From an uncultured Sphaerochaeta sp. (GTDB lineage Bacteria; Spirochaetota; Spirochaetia; Sphaerochaetales; Sphaerochaetaceae): a DNA stretch of 64,000 nt. A program made the position numbers and the translations under genes. The notes under the pieces are model-generated. The model saw only the letters and a program-made list of their open reading frames with translations. It did no database searches and was not told the DNA's origin. Below, piece by piece: positions 43,030 to 51,468 of the stretch. Numbering within the stretch: position 1 is the first letter of the stretch; every line of letters begins with the position of its first letter. The stretch lies in NCBI RefSeq assembly GCF_963677075.1, contig NZ_OY781873.1:496001-560000 (forward strand), written 5' to 3'.

Positions 43030-43091
43030 CATGTTTCAATGTTACATGCTTATTGTTTCATGTTTCATTTGAAACATAATTGAAACATGTT
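43030..43091. promoter_or_regulatory. cluster of TGTTTCA/TGAAACA repeats, probable PrpR-type activator sites
   Basis: In 60 bases there are ATGTTTCA (43031), TTGTTTCATGTTTCA (43053-43067), TGAAACAT (43070-43077) and TGAAACATG (43081-43089), forming the inverted repeat ATGTTTCA-TT-TGAAACAT. They lie about 150-200 bases upstream of the sigma-54 start point and overlap the stop codon of the activator gene. Confidence 0.7.
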
Positions 43092-44971
43092 TACTCTGAT
43101 CCAAATCGGGAAAACTTCCTCCAGAGCGTTGTCCTGCTTATGCCGACCTCCTTGGCGAATTCCTCACGAGTCAGACCACTGGAGAGGAACTGTTCATACA
43201 GCTCATGATCGGAGCGTTTCTTCTTTTTTGGTTTTGGTTTTTCTGTTTCCTTGGTATCAAGATACAAACCAGTGGATCCGATATCGAGTTGCTCTATCTC
43301 TCGGATGCCAACCCTGTCGGAGGTATGAAGAATTGCAAGCCGTTCAGCTGCATTCCTAAGCTCACGAATGTTTCCGGGCCAGTAGAACTGTCCAAGCATC
43401 TCTAATGCATCTGCATTGATGTTGATCCCGGTCAGTCCATGCCGCTCGCAGTATTGCGTGACAAAATGGGAGAACAACAACCCGATATCCTCAGGACGAT
43501 CACGTAAAGGGATCAGCATCAGGCTCAACAGACTAATACGATAGAAGAGATCAAGACGGAACGACCCATCTTGTACTTTCTGCAGGATATTGCTGTTTGC
43601 AGCACTGATGACTCTCACATCTACAGGGACAATCATGTCAGCCCCTACCCGGCGAACCTCACGCTCCTGAAGAACACGAAGCAGTTTCGCCTGCACGACT
43701 ATCGGCATCTCGGCAATTTCATCGAGGAAAATGGTGCCCTTATGAGCCAATTCAAACAACCCAGGCTTCCCTCCCTTGCTTGCACCGGTGAAGGCTCCTT
43801 CGGTGTATCCAAACAACTCACTCTCCAGCAGTTGTTCGGGAAGTGCTGCACAGTTCACTGCAACAAAGGGTTGCGATGCACGGGGCGATGCATTGTGTAT
43901 GCTCTGGGCAAACAACTCTTTTCCCGTTCCCGTCTCACCAAGCAGCAGTACGGCACCTGGGACCTGGCTAAACCTTCTGGCTTTCTCCACCAGAGCGATC
44001 ATCTGGGCATTCTGTGTCACAATGTTGGAGAATGTGTACTTGGCGACCAAGCCCTTTCTGCTCAACTCCGTCCTGATCATATGCTCTGTCTGCTGAATAG
44101 CCTCTGTATTCTGGAACGTGAAGAGGAAGCCTGATGTCTCTTCATCCATGCTGATCGGTTGCTGGGTCACCAGGAACTGCTTGCCTGCAATCGGTACGAG
44201 TATCTCTTTCTTCCCTGCCTTCAAGGTAAGATCCCACTTCCCTCCTTGATATACTTCCATCAACTGCTTTCCCAACAGGGACGTAGTACCAAAGAGTTGC
44301 TCAGCTTGCCGGTTGGCTGCAATGATGGTTGCACTGCTGTTAATTGCAAGCAGGGCATAAGTGGCATTGTTGAGCAACGTCCCAAGCAGGTTTCCCCTTG
44401 TTTGAGCACGCTCGAGAGAGCGAGCGGCTGCAACGGCTTCCGCCACGGCATGGACAACTGCCTGATAACCACTCTTTACATGCACATGAGCAAACTGTTG
44501 CTCCTCACATAGGCGACACATCGTGAGTCCACCCACAAATATGGTGCAACCCTTTCTTGCAAGGTGCTCCAGTCCGATTTTCACGTCTTTCTCATCGGTT
44601 ACCTGAAAGATTGATACAGGTTGCCCGACCAAGGTGCTGATCAACTCCTGGTCACAAAGCTGTTCATTCGTGACTACCCCGATATGGGCTGTACTGTTCA
44701 TTTTTTTGGCTTTGGCTAGCGCACTGAGTAAATCCGCGCTACTGAGTGCGATGGGCACAACATGCACCGATGGTTTTTGGTGAGCGATTGCCTGAGCAGT
44801 TATTCCACGGGCTACAATGATATCAGCAGCAAGAGGTACGATCTTTTGGGGATCGCTTCCATAGATATGTGTGGTACGCACTTCAATCGTATCCAGGTCA
44901 TAACTCTGGATGACTTGATCGAATGCTTCTTGCAACTCTTGGTAGGGAACAACAATCAAAATTTTTATCAA
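43091..44971 (-). CDS. PrpR-type sigma-54 enhancer-binding protein with PrpR_N and PAS domains
   Basis: The 626-residue protein has a PrpR_N sensor domain (1-170; [41 protein letters not shown]), a PAS-like domain (about 190-290; [28 protein letters not shown]), a sigma-54 AAA+ domain with Walker A GETGTGKE (345-352), GAFTGA (392-397) and GTIFLDE (412-418), and a C-terminal helix-turn-helix ([24 protein letters not shown]). It starts at TTG 44971 with GAGGTG five bases upstream. It lies directly before the sigma-54-driven pdxA-tct operon and should activate it when its ligand, perhaps the imported acid or its phosphate, is present. Confidence 0.93.
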   Translation of the reverse strand: MIKILIVVPYQELQEAFDQVIQSYDLDTIEVRTTHIYGSDPQKIVPLAADIIVARGITAQAIAHQKPSVHVVPIALSSADLLSALAKAKKMNSTAHIGVVTNEQLCDQELISTLVGQPVSIFQVTDEKDVKIGLEHLARKGCTIFVGGLTMCRLCEEQQFAHVHVKSGYQAVVHAVAEAVAAARSLERAQTRGNLLGTLLNNATYALLAINSSATIIAANRQAEQLFGTTSLLGKQLMEVYQGGKWDLTLKAGKKEILVPIAGKQFLVTQQPISMDEETSGFLFTFQNTEAIQQTEHMIRTELSRKGLVAKYTFSNIVTQNAQMIALVEKARRFSQVPGAVLLLGETGTGKELFAQSIHNASPRASQPFVAVNCAALPEQLLESELFGYTEGAFTGASKGGKPGLFELAHKGTIFLDEIAEMPIVVQAKLLRVLQEREVRRVGADMIVPVDVRVISAANSNILQKVQDGSFRLDLFYRISLLSLMLIPLRDRPEDIGLLFSHFVTQYCERHGLTGININADALEMLGQFYWPGNIRELRNAAERLAILHTSDRVGIREIEQLDIGSTGLYLDTKETEKPKPKKKKRSDHELYEQFLSSGLTREEFAKEVGISRTTLWRKFSRFGSE

Positions 44972-45009
44972 TGTGACACCTCAAAGAAAGTGTATCATAA
45001 GCGGTTCTC

Positions 45010-45039
45010 TTTACAAAGCCGGCCCGCCCTTGGTATTGT
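45010..45039 (+). promoter_or_regulatory. promoter of the small membrane protein gene, leaderless arrangement
   Basis: TTTACA (45010-45015), 18 bases, TATTGT (45034-45039), then CCGGCT and ATG at 45046. No SD is present. Confidence 0.55.
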
Positions 45040-45045
45040 CCGGCT

Positions 45046-45552
45046 ATGAACATACTCCAATACCTATTATTAGCCCTATTAGTCCTCGTTACTGCAGCAA
45101 ACCTCTACGCACTGACCATCGGCAAGAAAAATCGTAACCGAGCAGCAGCCAACTACCGTCTTACCCTACAGAAGCTGGGAGTGAGAACCAATGAGCTGAT
45201 GAAAGAGCACGGGTACGATTTTGATGACAGACATGGATACATCAATGATATCGGGGATGGGATCCTGCTCTGTTTCGACACCAAGAAGCAGGTGGTGGGA
45301 ATCACCTTGGCTGATGAGTTCTACCATTTCCCGTATGCAGACTTTGTTTCCTGCAAACAGAACTACGAGACGCTCGAGAACAAACTCTCCAACATCTCGG
45401 TTGTAATTGAAACAAATGATGCAATCATCACCCTGGTATTCGGCTCCAAAGCATGGAGGAGAAAATCCTATCTAGGAAAGTTTCTCCTCCAGGATTCCAA
45501 GGAGTTCTGCACCATCCTTGAAAGCCACTGCACTGTGAGCGAACAGCAATAG
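45046..45552 (+). CDS. hypothetical membrane-anchored protein, 168 residues
   Basis: One N-terminal membrane helix (residues 4-24, LQYLLLALLVLVTAANLYALT) is followed by a soluble domain of about 140 residues with alternating strands (DGILLCFDTKKQVVGITLAD, FPYADFVSCKQN, ISVVIETNDAIITLVFGSKAWRRKS). The soluble part has a pattern like a PH-type or bPH domain, which I mention only as a possibility. It ends two bases before the convergent mscS stop. No function can be given. Confidence 0.75.
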   Translation: MNILQYLLLALLVLVTAANLYALTIGKKNRNRAAANYRLTLQKLGVRTNELMKEHGYDFDDRHGYINDIGDGILLCFDTKKQVVGITLADEFYHFPYADFVSCKQNYETLENKLSNISVVIETNDAIITLVFGSKAWRRKSYLGKFLLQDSKEFCTILESHCTVSEQQ

Positions 45553-45553
45553 C

Positions 45554-46438
45554 CTATGTTGCGCTCTGGTCTACGATATGTACATCTAGCTGGTTGAATG
45601 GAACTGAGATTCCAACCTCAGCGAGGCGGTCAACAATCTCTCCCTGGAATCTCCAATGAACCTTCCAGAAGTCTTCTGGTTTAGTCCAAGGCCGAACCGC
45701 AAAGTCTATGGAGGAAGCAGCAAGGGTATTCACCTCTACCATGGGAGCGGGCTCGGGAAGGATTTCACTGTATGAATTGAGAATTTTCCAGATGGTATCC
45801 TTCGCCAACTGTATGTTGGTCCCATAGGCAACACTGACGGTAAGGCCAAGTCTCCTTCGGTCAACATTGGAGTAGTTCACAATGGGACTTCCCCAAACAA
45901 GCTTGTTTGAAATGGTTATCTTACGATTGTCAGGGGTAGAGAGAATGACACAGATCATATCCATATCACTGACAGAACCACTGAACGATCCGGTCTCAAT
46001 ATAGTCACCAATCCTAAAGGGGGCATTGATGACAATCATCATACCACTGAGCAAGTTTCCAATGGTATCCTGGAATGCAAACCCAAGGACAACTCCAGTG
46101 ATGCCAAGTCCGGCAAGCACGGGCCCCATGTCAAGACCAAGGCGACCAAGGAATGCTATGATGAGGAATATCCATCCTATCACATTCACCAGTTTCAAAA
46201 TGAAACGGGCCATCAGGTCATTAATCTTCTTGGAACGATCAAGTACGCGTTTGAGCATTCGAGAAATGCCTATGATCACCAGCTTTCCGATGAGCACAAT
46301 GAGCAATCCAATCGCGACATTCACCAAGAATTCGACCGGACCAATTTGAATCCAGCTATCAATCTTCTCAACAAAGCGGCCAAAGGCGGTACTTTCAGCA
46401 ACGGCTTCACTGCTAAGTGCCATGAAATTTGCAATCAT
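45554..46438 (-). CDS. MscS-family mechanosensitive channel
   Basis: The 294-residue protein has three N-terminal helices; the pore helix TM3 and beta domain read LAGLGITGVVLGFAFQDTIGNLLSGMMIVINAPFRIGDYIE, typical of MscS. It should open under membrane tension to release solutes during hypo-osmotic shock. AAGGAAG lies upstream. This fits the sucrose-phosphate synthase at 53 kb as part of osmotic balance, but the link is inferential. Confidence 0.93.
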   Translation of the reverse strand: MIANFMALSSEAVAESTAFGRFVEKIDSWIQIGPVEFLVNVAIGLLIVLIGKLVIIGISRMLKRVLDRSKKINDLMARFILKLVNVIGWIFLIIAFLGRLGLDMGPVLAGLGITGVVLGFAFQDTIGNLLSGMMIVINAPFRIGDYIETGSFSGSVSDMDMICVILSTPDNRKITISNKLVWGSPIVNYSNVDRRRLGLTVSVAYGTNIQLAKDTIWKILNSYSEILPEPAPMVEVNTLAASSIDFAVRPWTKPEDFWKVHWRFQGEIVDRLAEVGISVPFNQLDVHIVDQSAT

Positions 46439-46488
46439 AATTCTACTTCCTTATACAAGTATTATATAAAACACTACCATCGGTAGAG

Positions 46489-46526
46489 AAAAAAAACAAG
46501 GTGAAGAAAAATATCTCTTCACCTTG
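46489..46526 (-). terminator. Rho-independent terminator of htpG
   Basis: On the minus strand CAAGGTGAAG pairs with CTTCACCTTG around a ten-base loop and runs into at least six T. It lies 27 bases after the htpG stop. Confidence 0.92.
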
Positions 46527-46552
46527 CATGATAAGTAATTAATTACTCGCTA

Positions 46553-48442
46553 TTATGTAGACAAAAGAGCATGCAGACGTTTTGCGAACCCTACCGGATC
46601 CTTGGGCATAACACCTTCAGCAAGCAGAGCCTGATCCAGCAACACTGAACTCAGTTGCTCGATGTACTGTTCATCGTTGCTGTTTTCGATCTTCTTGACC
46701 ATCGGATCTTCCACATTGATCTCAAGAATCGGCTTTGCTTCCTCAAAGTCTGTCTGTCCCATACTCTTGAGAATCTGCTGCATCTGTACTGATGGGTCAT
46801 TCTCATCTACCACCACTACAGCAGGAGAATCTGCAAGACGGGAAGAGGCAACAACATCTTTCACCTTGTCTCCAAGGGCTTTCTTGACCTTCTTGATAAG
46901 AGCTTTCGCTTCCTTGGTGTCTTTTTTCTTGTCCTCCCCTTCTTCCTTCAGGTCATCAACGGCACCACTCTTGTTGATTGCTTTCAGAGGCAGTTCCTTG
47001 TAGGTACCGATCGAGCCGACCACGATATCATCAATATCGTCGCTCATGATGAGAACTTCATACCCCTTCTTCCTATATGCTTCCAGCAAGGGGCTTGCCT
47101 TGAGGGTTTCTTCCTTTCCACCAGCGATATAGTAGATTGATTTCTGGTCGCTCTTCATCCTCTCCTTGTAGGAGGCGAGGCTTACATAGCCATCCTCCGT
47201 GGAGGACTTGAAACGAACCAGTTCAAGCAATGCATCCCGGTTGGCATAATCAGAATACAAACCTTCCTTAAGGGGTCGGTTGTACTGCTCAATGAACTGA
47301 GTGTAGAGGTCAGGGTTCTGTTCGCTGATCTTCTGGAACTCACCAAGCAACTTCTTCACAGATGCGGTGCGGATTGCATTCATTACACGATTCTGTTGCA
47401 AAATCTCGCGGCTGACGTTGAGAGGAAGATCCTCACTGTCAATCACGCCACGCACAAAGCGAAGATAGGATGGAAGCAACTCTTTGTCATCATCGGTGAT
47501 GTAGACCCGCTTCACATAGAGCTTCACGCCCGGCTTATAATCTGCATAGTACATATCGAACGGAGCCTTGCTGGGAATGAAGAAGAGCGTGATGTACTCT
47601 GTTGCACCTTCGGCTCGTGTATGCAGGTAGAACAAGGGGTCTTCGCTGTCATAGCTGCTCTGCTTGTAGAACTCCTTGTACTCCTCATCGGTCAGCTCGC
47701 TCTTGCTGCGCCTCCACAGGGCTGATGAACTGTTGATCTGCTCAACCTTGTGTTCGACCTTCTTCAGTGGATTGCCTTCATCATCCTTCTTCTTGTCGTC
47801 GTAGGATGTCTGGTCGTAAGAGAGGAAAATGGGATAGGCAATATGGTCACTGTATTTCTTCACCAGCTGCTCAATCTGCCAACGGTTGGCATATTCACTG
47901 CCTTCCTCGTTCAGGTAGAGAATGATGGTCGTACCTTGGCTCTCGCGCTCTGCTTCCTCAAGGGTATAACTTCCCTTGCCGGTGCTGCTCCACTTCCAAG
48001 CCTGCTCCTCACCAGCTTTCCGGCTGACTACCTCTACCTTTTTTGCAACCATGAAGGCACTGTAGAAACCTACACCAAACTGGCCGATGAGATTGCTGTC
48101 CTTCTTCTGCTCCTCGGTAAGGGATGCGAGGAACTTCTTGGTTCCACTGGATGCAATGGTACCCAGGTTGTCTGCCAAGTCGTCATGACCCATGCCAAGA
48201 CCGTTGTCACTGATGGTGAGTGTACGGTCTTCACCTTCCTCAGTAAAGGAGATGTCGATGCGTGGCTCAAAGGCTAAATCCTTGAGCTTGTCATCGGTAA
48301 GGGTGAGATACTTAAGTTTGTCCAGTGCATCGGATGAGTTGGATACCAGCTCGCGGAGAAAGATTTCCTTGTGGGAATAGAGCGAGTGGATAATCAGATG
48401 CAATAGCTCTGATACTTCAGTTTTGAACTTCTTTTGTTCCAT
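46553..48442 (-). CDS. htpG: molecular chaperone HtpG (bacterial Hsp90)
   Basis: The 629-residue protein has the GHKL ATPase motifs LRELVSNSSDALDKLKYL, ISDNGLGMGHDDLADNLGTIASSGT and GQFGVGFYSAFMVA, and the middle-domain PLNVSREILQQNRVM. Length fits HtpG. The true start is ATG 48442 (MEQKKFKTEVSELLHLI); a longer frame upstream is not conserved. GGAGG lies 12 bases before it. It folds and stabilises client proteins under heat and other stress. Confidence 0.97.
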   Translation of the reverse strand: MEQKKFKTEVSELLHLIIHSLYSHKEIFLRELVSNSSDALDKLKYLTLTDDKLKDLAFEPRIDISFTEEGEDRTLTISDNGLGMGHDDLADNLGTIASSGTKKFLASLTEEQKKDSNLIGQFGVGFYSAFMVAKKVEVVSRKAGEEQAWKWSSTGKGSYTLEEAERESQGTTIILYLNEEGSEYANRWQIEQLVKKYSDHIAYPIFLSYDQTSYDDKKKDDEGNPLKKVEHKVEQINSSSALWRRSKSELTDEEYKEFYKQSSYDSEDPLFYLHTRAEGATEYITLFFIPSKAPFDMYYADYKPGVKLYVKRVYITDDDKELLPSYLRFVRGVIDSEDLPLNVSREILQQNRVMNAIRTASVKKLLGEFQKISEQNPDLYTQFIEQYNRPLKEGLYSDYANRDALLELVRFKSSTEDGYVSLASYKERMKSDQKSIYYIAGGKEETLKASPLLEAYRKKGYEVLIMSDDIDDIVVGSIGTYKELPLKAINKSGAVDDLKEEGEDKKKDTKEAKALIKKVKKALGDKVKDVVASSRLADSPAVVVVDENDPSVQMQQILKSMGQTDFEEAKPILEINVEDPMVKKIENSNDEQYIEQLSSVLLDQALLAEGVMPKDPVGFAKRLHALLST

Positions 48443-48510
48443 CTTCGTATGATACCTCCAAAGGGATATAGGCAAACATACTGATTTTTCAAACCAACGG
48501 CAATTGTTCC

Positions 48511-48539
48511 TTAACAAAAACGCATAGGTGGGCTATGCT
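48511..48539 (+). promoter_or_regulatory. promoter of the ROK regulator gene
   Basis: TTAACA (48511-48516), 17 bases, TATGCT (48534-48539), then five bases to ATG 48545. GCATAG/CTATGC (48522-48538) also forms a small inverted repeat with AGGTGG in it, so an SD-led TTG start at 48539 cannot be fully excluded. Confidence 0.5.
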
Positions 48540-48544
48540 TGGTC

Positions 48545-49675
48545 ATGCAGTTTTCCACCCCAAGCTCAGCCAGGACGATCAATCGCTTGAGAGTTCTCAA
48601 TCTGCTTGCCCGTGAGGGTGAGCTCAGTCGCTCTGATATCGCACGACGCCTAACCCTGAACAAGCCATCCACCAGTGAGATTGTGGAGCAGTTGCTCCAG
48701 GAAGGACTTGTCGAGGAAAAAGGAAAGGCCAAGACTGCCAATGGCAGAAGACCCACCAAGCTTGCCTTGCTACATGGTTCCAGACTGGTCCTGGGAGTGG
48801 AACTGGGTAGTAAGAATACCTGTTTCACCCTTACAGACCTCTCTGGTAATGTGCTGAGATTTGAGCGAATTCCAACCCCGATCAAACCGGATGCGAAGGA
48901 ACATGGCCTTACCGTCATCAAGGCGTGTCTGAAAATGCGGCGAATCACCAAGGCCCCTATTGCAGGTATCACGGTGGCTACCAGCGCACAAATCAGTGAA
49001 GATGGGCTTTCCATACTCCGCCATGACCACTGGCCTTGGGAGAATGTCCCTCTTGCTAAAGCCATCAGTGAATACACCCAGACCCCTGCAATCCTGGTAC
49101 ATTCAATGAGGGCAATGGTAGAGGCTGAACAGTGGTTCGCCGATGAAGATGAAAAGTCGTTCCTCTATGTTAATTGGGGAGAGCATATCAGTGGAGCTTT
49201 GGTACAAGACAATACCATAGTAGGCGAGAAGAGCAGATTTGGACACCTTCCAGTTCGGCAGACAGGTTTGTGCCGGTGTGGAGGGATTGGATGCCTCGAG
49301 ACCGTAGCTGCAGGGTGGGCACTCAGTGAACGATTTGCTGGCAAGACAGTCAAGGAACTGGCACAAAGGGAAGATCCTGAAGTAGTTCAAGCTCTGCAAG
49401 AAGCTGCAGAAGCCATGGGCATGGCACTCACAGCTGCCAGTGCTATGACCGGCTGTAATAAGATTATTCTGGGAGGAGGAATCTCCAATCTTCCGGATCA
49501 CTACCTTTCATTTCTCCAGAAGTACTACCAGCAGCATGCTCACCACACCCTTGCAGGCATTCCTGTGGTACGCTCCCAGCTCAAGGACCGTAGCGCTGTA
49601 CTTGGAAGCGTGGCTGTTGGATTGGACCGATGGATTTTCCAGAGAAGAATGTTACAGACGATGCAAGGGCTTTAA
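48545..49675 (+). CDS. ROK-family transcriptional regulator
   Basis: The 376-residue protein has an N-terminal winged helix (RVLNLLAREGELSRSDIARRLTLNKPSTSEIVEQLLQEGLVEE) and a ROK sugar-kinase-like domain (LVLGVELGSKNTCFTLTDL, GHLPV, zinc motif GLCRCGGIGCLETV). The kinase catalytic Asp is absent (ILVHSMRAMVEAEQW where kinases have NDANA), so it is a NagC/XylR-type regulator that senses a sugar without phosphorylating it. The target is not evident; no sugar operon is adjacent. Confidence 0.92.
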   Translation: MQFSTPSSARTINRLRVLNLLAREGELSRSDIARRLTLNKPSTSEIVEQLLQEGLVEEKGKAKTANGRRPTKLALLHGSRLVLGVELGSKNTCFTLTDLSGNVLRFERIPTPIKPDAKEHGLTVIKACLKMRRITKAPIAGITVATSAQISEDGLSILRHDHWPWENVPLAKAISEYTQTPAILVHSMRAMVEAEQWFADEDEKSFLYVNWGEHISGALVQDNTIVGEKSRFGHLPVRQTGLCRCGGIGCLETVAAGWALSERFAGKTVKELAQREDPEVVQALQEAAEAMGMALTAASAMTGCNKIILGGGISNLPDHYLSFLQKYYQQHAHHTLAGIPVVRSQLKDRSAVLGSVAVGLDRWIFQRRMLQTMQGL

Positions 49676-49913
49676 GCAAGTAAAAACCGCTACCCATTTG
49701 GGTAGCGGCAACCTCCTTGAGAACCCTAGGACTCCTCTCCTAAGGGTACGCGTCTATCCGCTGGAAACATCGGTCTAGACTCGAGCAACGACACTCATGA
49801 TTATTGCATGGTTTTCTCGCACTGTAAAACATTAATTTTGCAATTTTGTAACTATTTTACCAATTGGTTGATTAACCAGCCAAACTTCACAACAATCGAG
49901 AGTTACAAGGAGC
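49676..49913. other. intergenic region between the ROK gene and the secreted-protein cluster
   Basis: Apart from the hairpin at 49682 this 238-base stretch holds no gene. It contains a short inverted repeat (ACCAATTGGT at 49859) and an A/T-rich half towards the secreted-protein gene. Confidence 0.6.
49682..49708 (-). terminator. Rho-independent terminator reading leftwards
   Basis: On the minus strand CCGCTACCC-AAAT-GGGTAGCGG is followed by TTTTT. The U-run is only on this strand, so it serves the leftward secreted-protein gene rather than the ROK gene. Confidence 0.75.
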
Positions 49914-50438
49914 TCAGCTTCCTTCGGTATAATTAATGGAGAAAGAACCGGAATAGTTGCCTGCGCTAAACACATCAGCTGCTCGTTTCCTGATTCTGAT
50001 GGTAAGTTTTCCGATAGGCACATCATCTTGAGCACCTGCAGGGAATCGGGTATTAAAGGTATTTCCGTTCTCCACACTGGTAAAGAAACTCTCGCTTTCA
50101 AGCTCGAGTGTTGTCCTGAGCCTATTCAATGCATCCATTTCAAGATCTGTAATCGAAAAAATCAACTTTCCGACGGTTGCTTCTGTAAGGTGGGAGGAGA
50201 ATTTGAAATAGAGGGACTGCGTCAGTTCCCACTCCTCAAGATTCGGGAACTCGAAACTGAGCATGGCATCCTCACCTGAGAGTTCCTCGCCTGCCTCATT
50301 GTAGATGGAGATCCGCAGACCCCTTGGTTCGATGACACCCTGCATATACACGGTGGCACGAGGAAACCGTGGAGGCTCCTCAGCTGCCAGAGGCAAAACA
50401 AAGAAGAGGAGTATACATGCTAAGAGAACTTTCTTCAT
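49914..50438 (-). CDS. small secreted protein A of a three-gene cluster
   Basis: The 174-residue protein has a signal peptide (MKKVLLACILLFFVLPLAAEE) and a beta-rich mature part without cysteines. The C-terminal end NYSGSFSINYTEGS is like the closing strand of small extracellular beta-sandwich proteins (DUF4402 or spore-coat-U type ends). I do not recognise a family. The start is the third in-frame ATG (50438), with GGGAG eight bases upstream. The proteins at 50563 and 51469 share size and layout. Confidence 0.7.
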   Translation of the reverse strand: MKKVLLACILLFFVLPLAAEEPPRFPRATVYMQGVIEPRGLRISIYNEAGEELSGEDAMLSFEFPNLEEWELTQSLYFKFSSHLTEATVGKLIFSITDLEMDALNRLRTTLELESESFFTSVENGNTFNTRFPAGAQDDVPIGKLTIRIRKRAADVFSAGNYSGSFSINYTEGS

Positions 50439-50513
50439 ATCCATCTCCCAATACCATCGAACTATACATATAGTACCAGCTACCATTCCCGCTGAAAAGA
50501 GGGGAAAGAAAAA

Positions 50514-50535
50514 GCTGTGCAGGTTACTGCACAGC
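50514..50535 (-). terminator. Rho-independent terminator after secreted protein B
   Basis: On the minus strand GCTGTGCAG-TAAC-CTGCACAGC, a perfect nine-pair stem, is followed by TTTTTC. Confidence 0.93.
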
Positions 50536-50562
50536 CTTGTTCATGTTAACCAGTTGAGGGAA

Positions 50563-51120
50563 TTAGACCGTAGCCACTGAAACAGTAACGGTTGACGTAT
50601 ATCCACCAGGAGTTGCATTAGCATTCACATATTCCAAATCACTGCTGATCGTATTACCTAAATGATCATTCCCTGTAGCTTTCAATGGAATAATTTTTAT
50701 CTGAACATTTTCAGACTTACCGTGTACTGCTGAAGTTGCAAGTGTATAAACTTCGGAGACCGGTTCAGGAGTGCTCCCAGCAATTTCAACATCCGCAATT
50801 TTGATGGCCACGCCTGTTTCGGTGTCATGTTCGAAGTCTGATACTTCCATGTAAATACCAAAAGCAATTGACGTATTGGTCTCATACCCATAGGTAAATA
50901 CAGGATCAGTTTCGAACGCATCTTCTATCGCGAGAGTTGTATTAAACTCTGTTCCAGTATCAGGATTAACAAAACCATGATTGAAAAAGCCACCAATCAC
51001 AGCTGTCAAGGTTGCAGTAACATCTGAGACTGCCCCCGTAGCAACCACAAGAGGAGCAGCAAAAGCCCCACTCATTGCAATAACCAACACCAATGCAAGT
51101 GCAATAACTTTTTTATTCAT
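50563..51120 (-). CDS. small secreted protein B of a three-gene cluster
   Basis: The 185-residue protein has a signal peptide (MNKKVIALALVLVIAMSGAFAAP) and a beta-rich, acidic, Thr/Val-rich mature part ending GGYTSTVTVSVATV. It shares with protein C the order: N-terminal strand set, HGFVNPDTGTEF (HGFLTSGESTDI in C), EDAFETDPVFTYGYETNTSIAFGIYMEVSDF (SDAFNEDGATFYYAIQTNIARPFEVYATVTPF in C), and the closing strand. They are clear paralogues. GGAGGAG lies nine bases before the ATG. It has its own terminator. Likely exported to periplasm or surface; function unknown. Confidence 0.75.
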   Translation of the reverse strand: MNKKVIALALVLVIAMSGAFAAPLVVATGAVSDVTATLTAVIGGFFNHGFVNPDTGTEFNTTLAIEDAFETDPVFTYGYETNTSIAFGIYMEVSDFEHDTETGVAIKIADVEIAGSTPEPVSEVYTLATSAVHGKSENVQIKIIPLKATGNDHLGNTISSDLEYVNANATPGGYTSTVTVSVATV

Positions 51121-51126
51121 ATTCAA

Positions 51127-51468
51127 AATCTCCTCCGGATGATTATTCCTCTATCCTTTGTACAAATAGCCTACTACTGAGTGAGACTTATGTCAATATT
51201 AGAATATAATTATTTATAATAATTTAGTAATTATTTTTATTAAGGTATTTATTTTCTTTTTATATATTGTTTTATATGATTTTTAACTTATAACGTAAGT
51301 TGTATACTTTTTTTCCCTTTGTAGCTATACAAAAGCAAACAGGTGACCAGAACCAATGTGTATAATAGATTTATATTATTCATCTGTCATATCTTTGTTT
51401 TATGTAACTTCTACAAAGAATACAAAAACTGCCCAATTGGGCAGCCCTGCTCAAAAAAAGATTAATAT
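51127..51468. other. AT-rich intergenic region between secreted proteins B and C
   Basis: These 342 bases are strongly AT-rich, with poly-T/poly-A runs and no convincing ORF. It holds the promoter region of gene B and the terminator at 51424 of gene C. I see no other feature. Confidence 0.6.
51424..51444 (-). terminator. Rho-independent terminator after secreted protein C
   Basis: On the minus strand CTGCCC-AATT-GGGCAG followed by TTTTTG. Confidence 0.85.

Noticed and set aside
43066-43090. Palindrome ATGTTTCATTTGAAACAT as a CRP/FNR site
   Set aside because: The half-sites lack TGTGA/TTGAT; repetition and the neighbouring PrpR-type gene fit activator sites better.
47750-48277. Open frame on the plus strand inside htpG
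   Set aside because: It mirrors codon structure of the conserved chaperone; the predicted product has no recognisable motif and no start signals.
48443-48517. Longer N-terminus of HtpG
   Set aside because: The extra 25 residues are not part of the Hsp90 family, which begins MEQKKFKTEV-like; the region is the promoter and leader.
49682-49708. Hairpin as terminator of the ROK regulator gene
   Set aside because: The U-run follows the stem only on the minus strand, so it fits the leftward gene.
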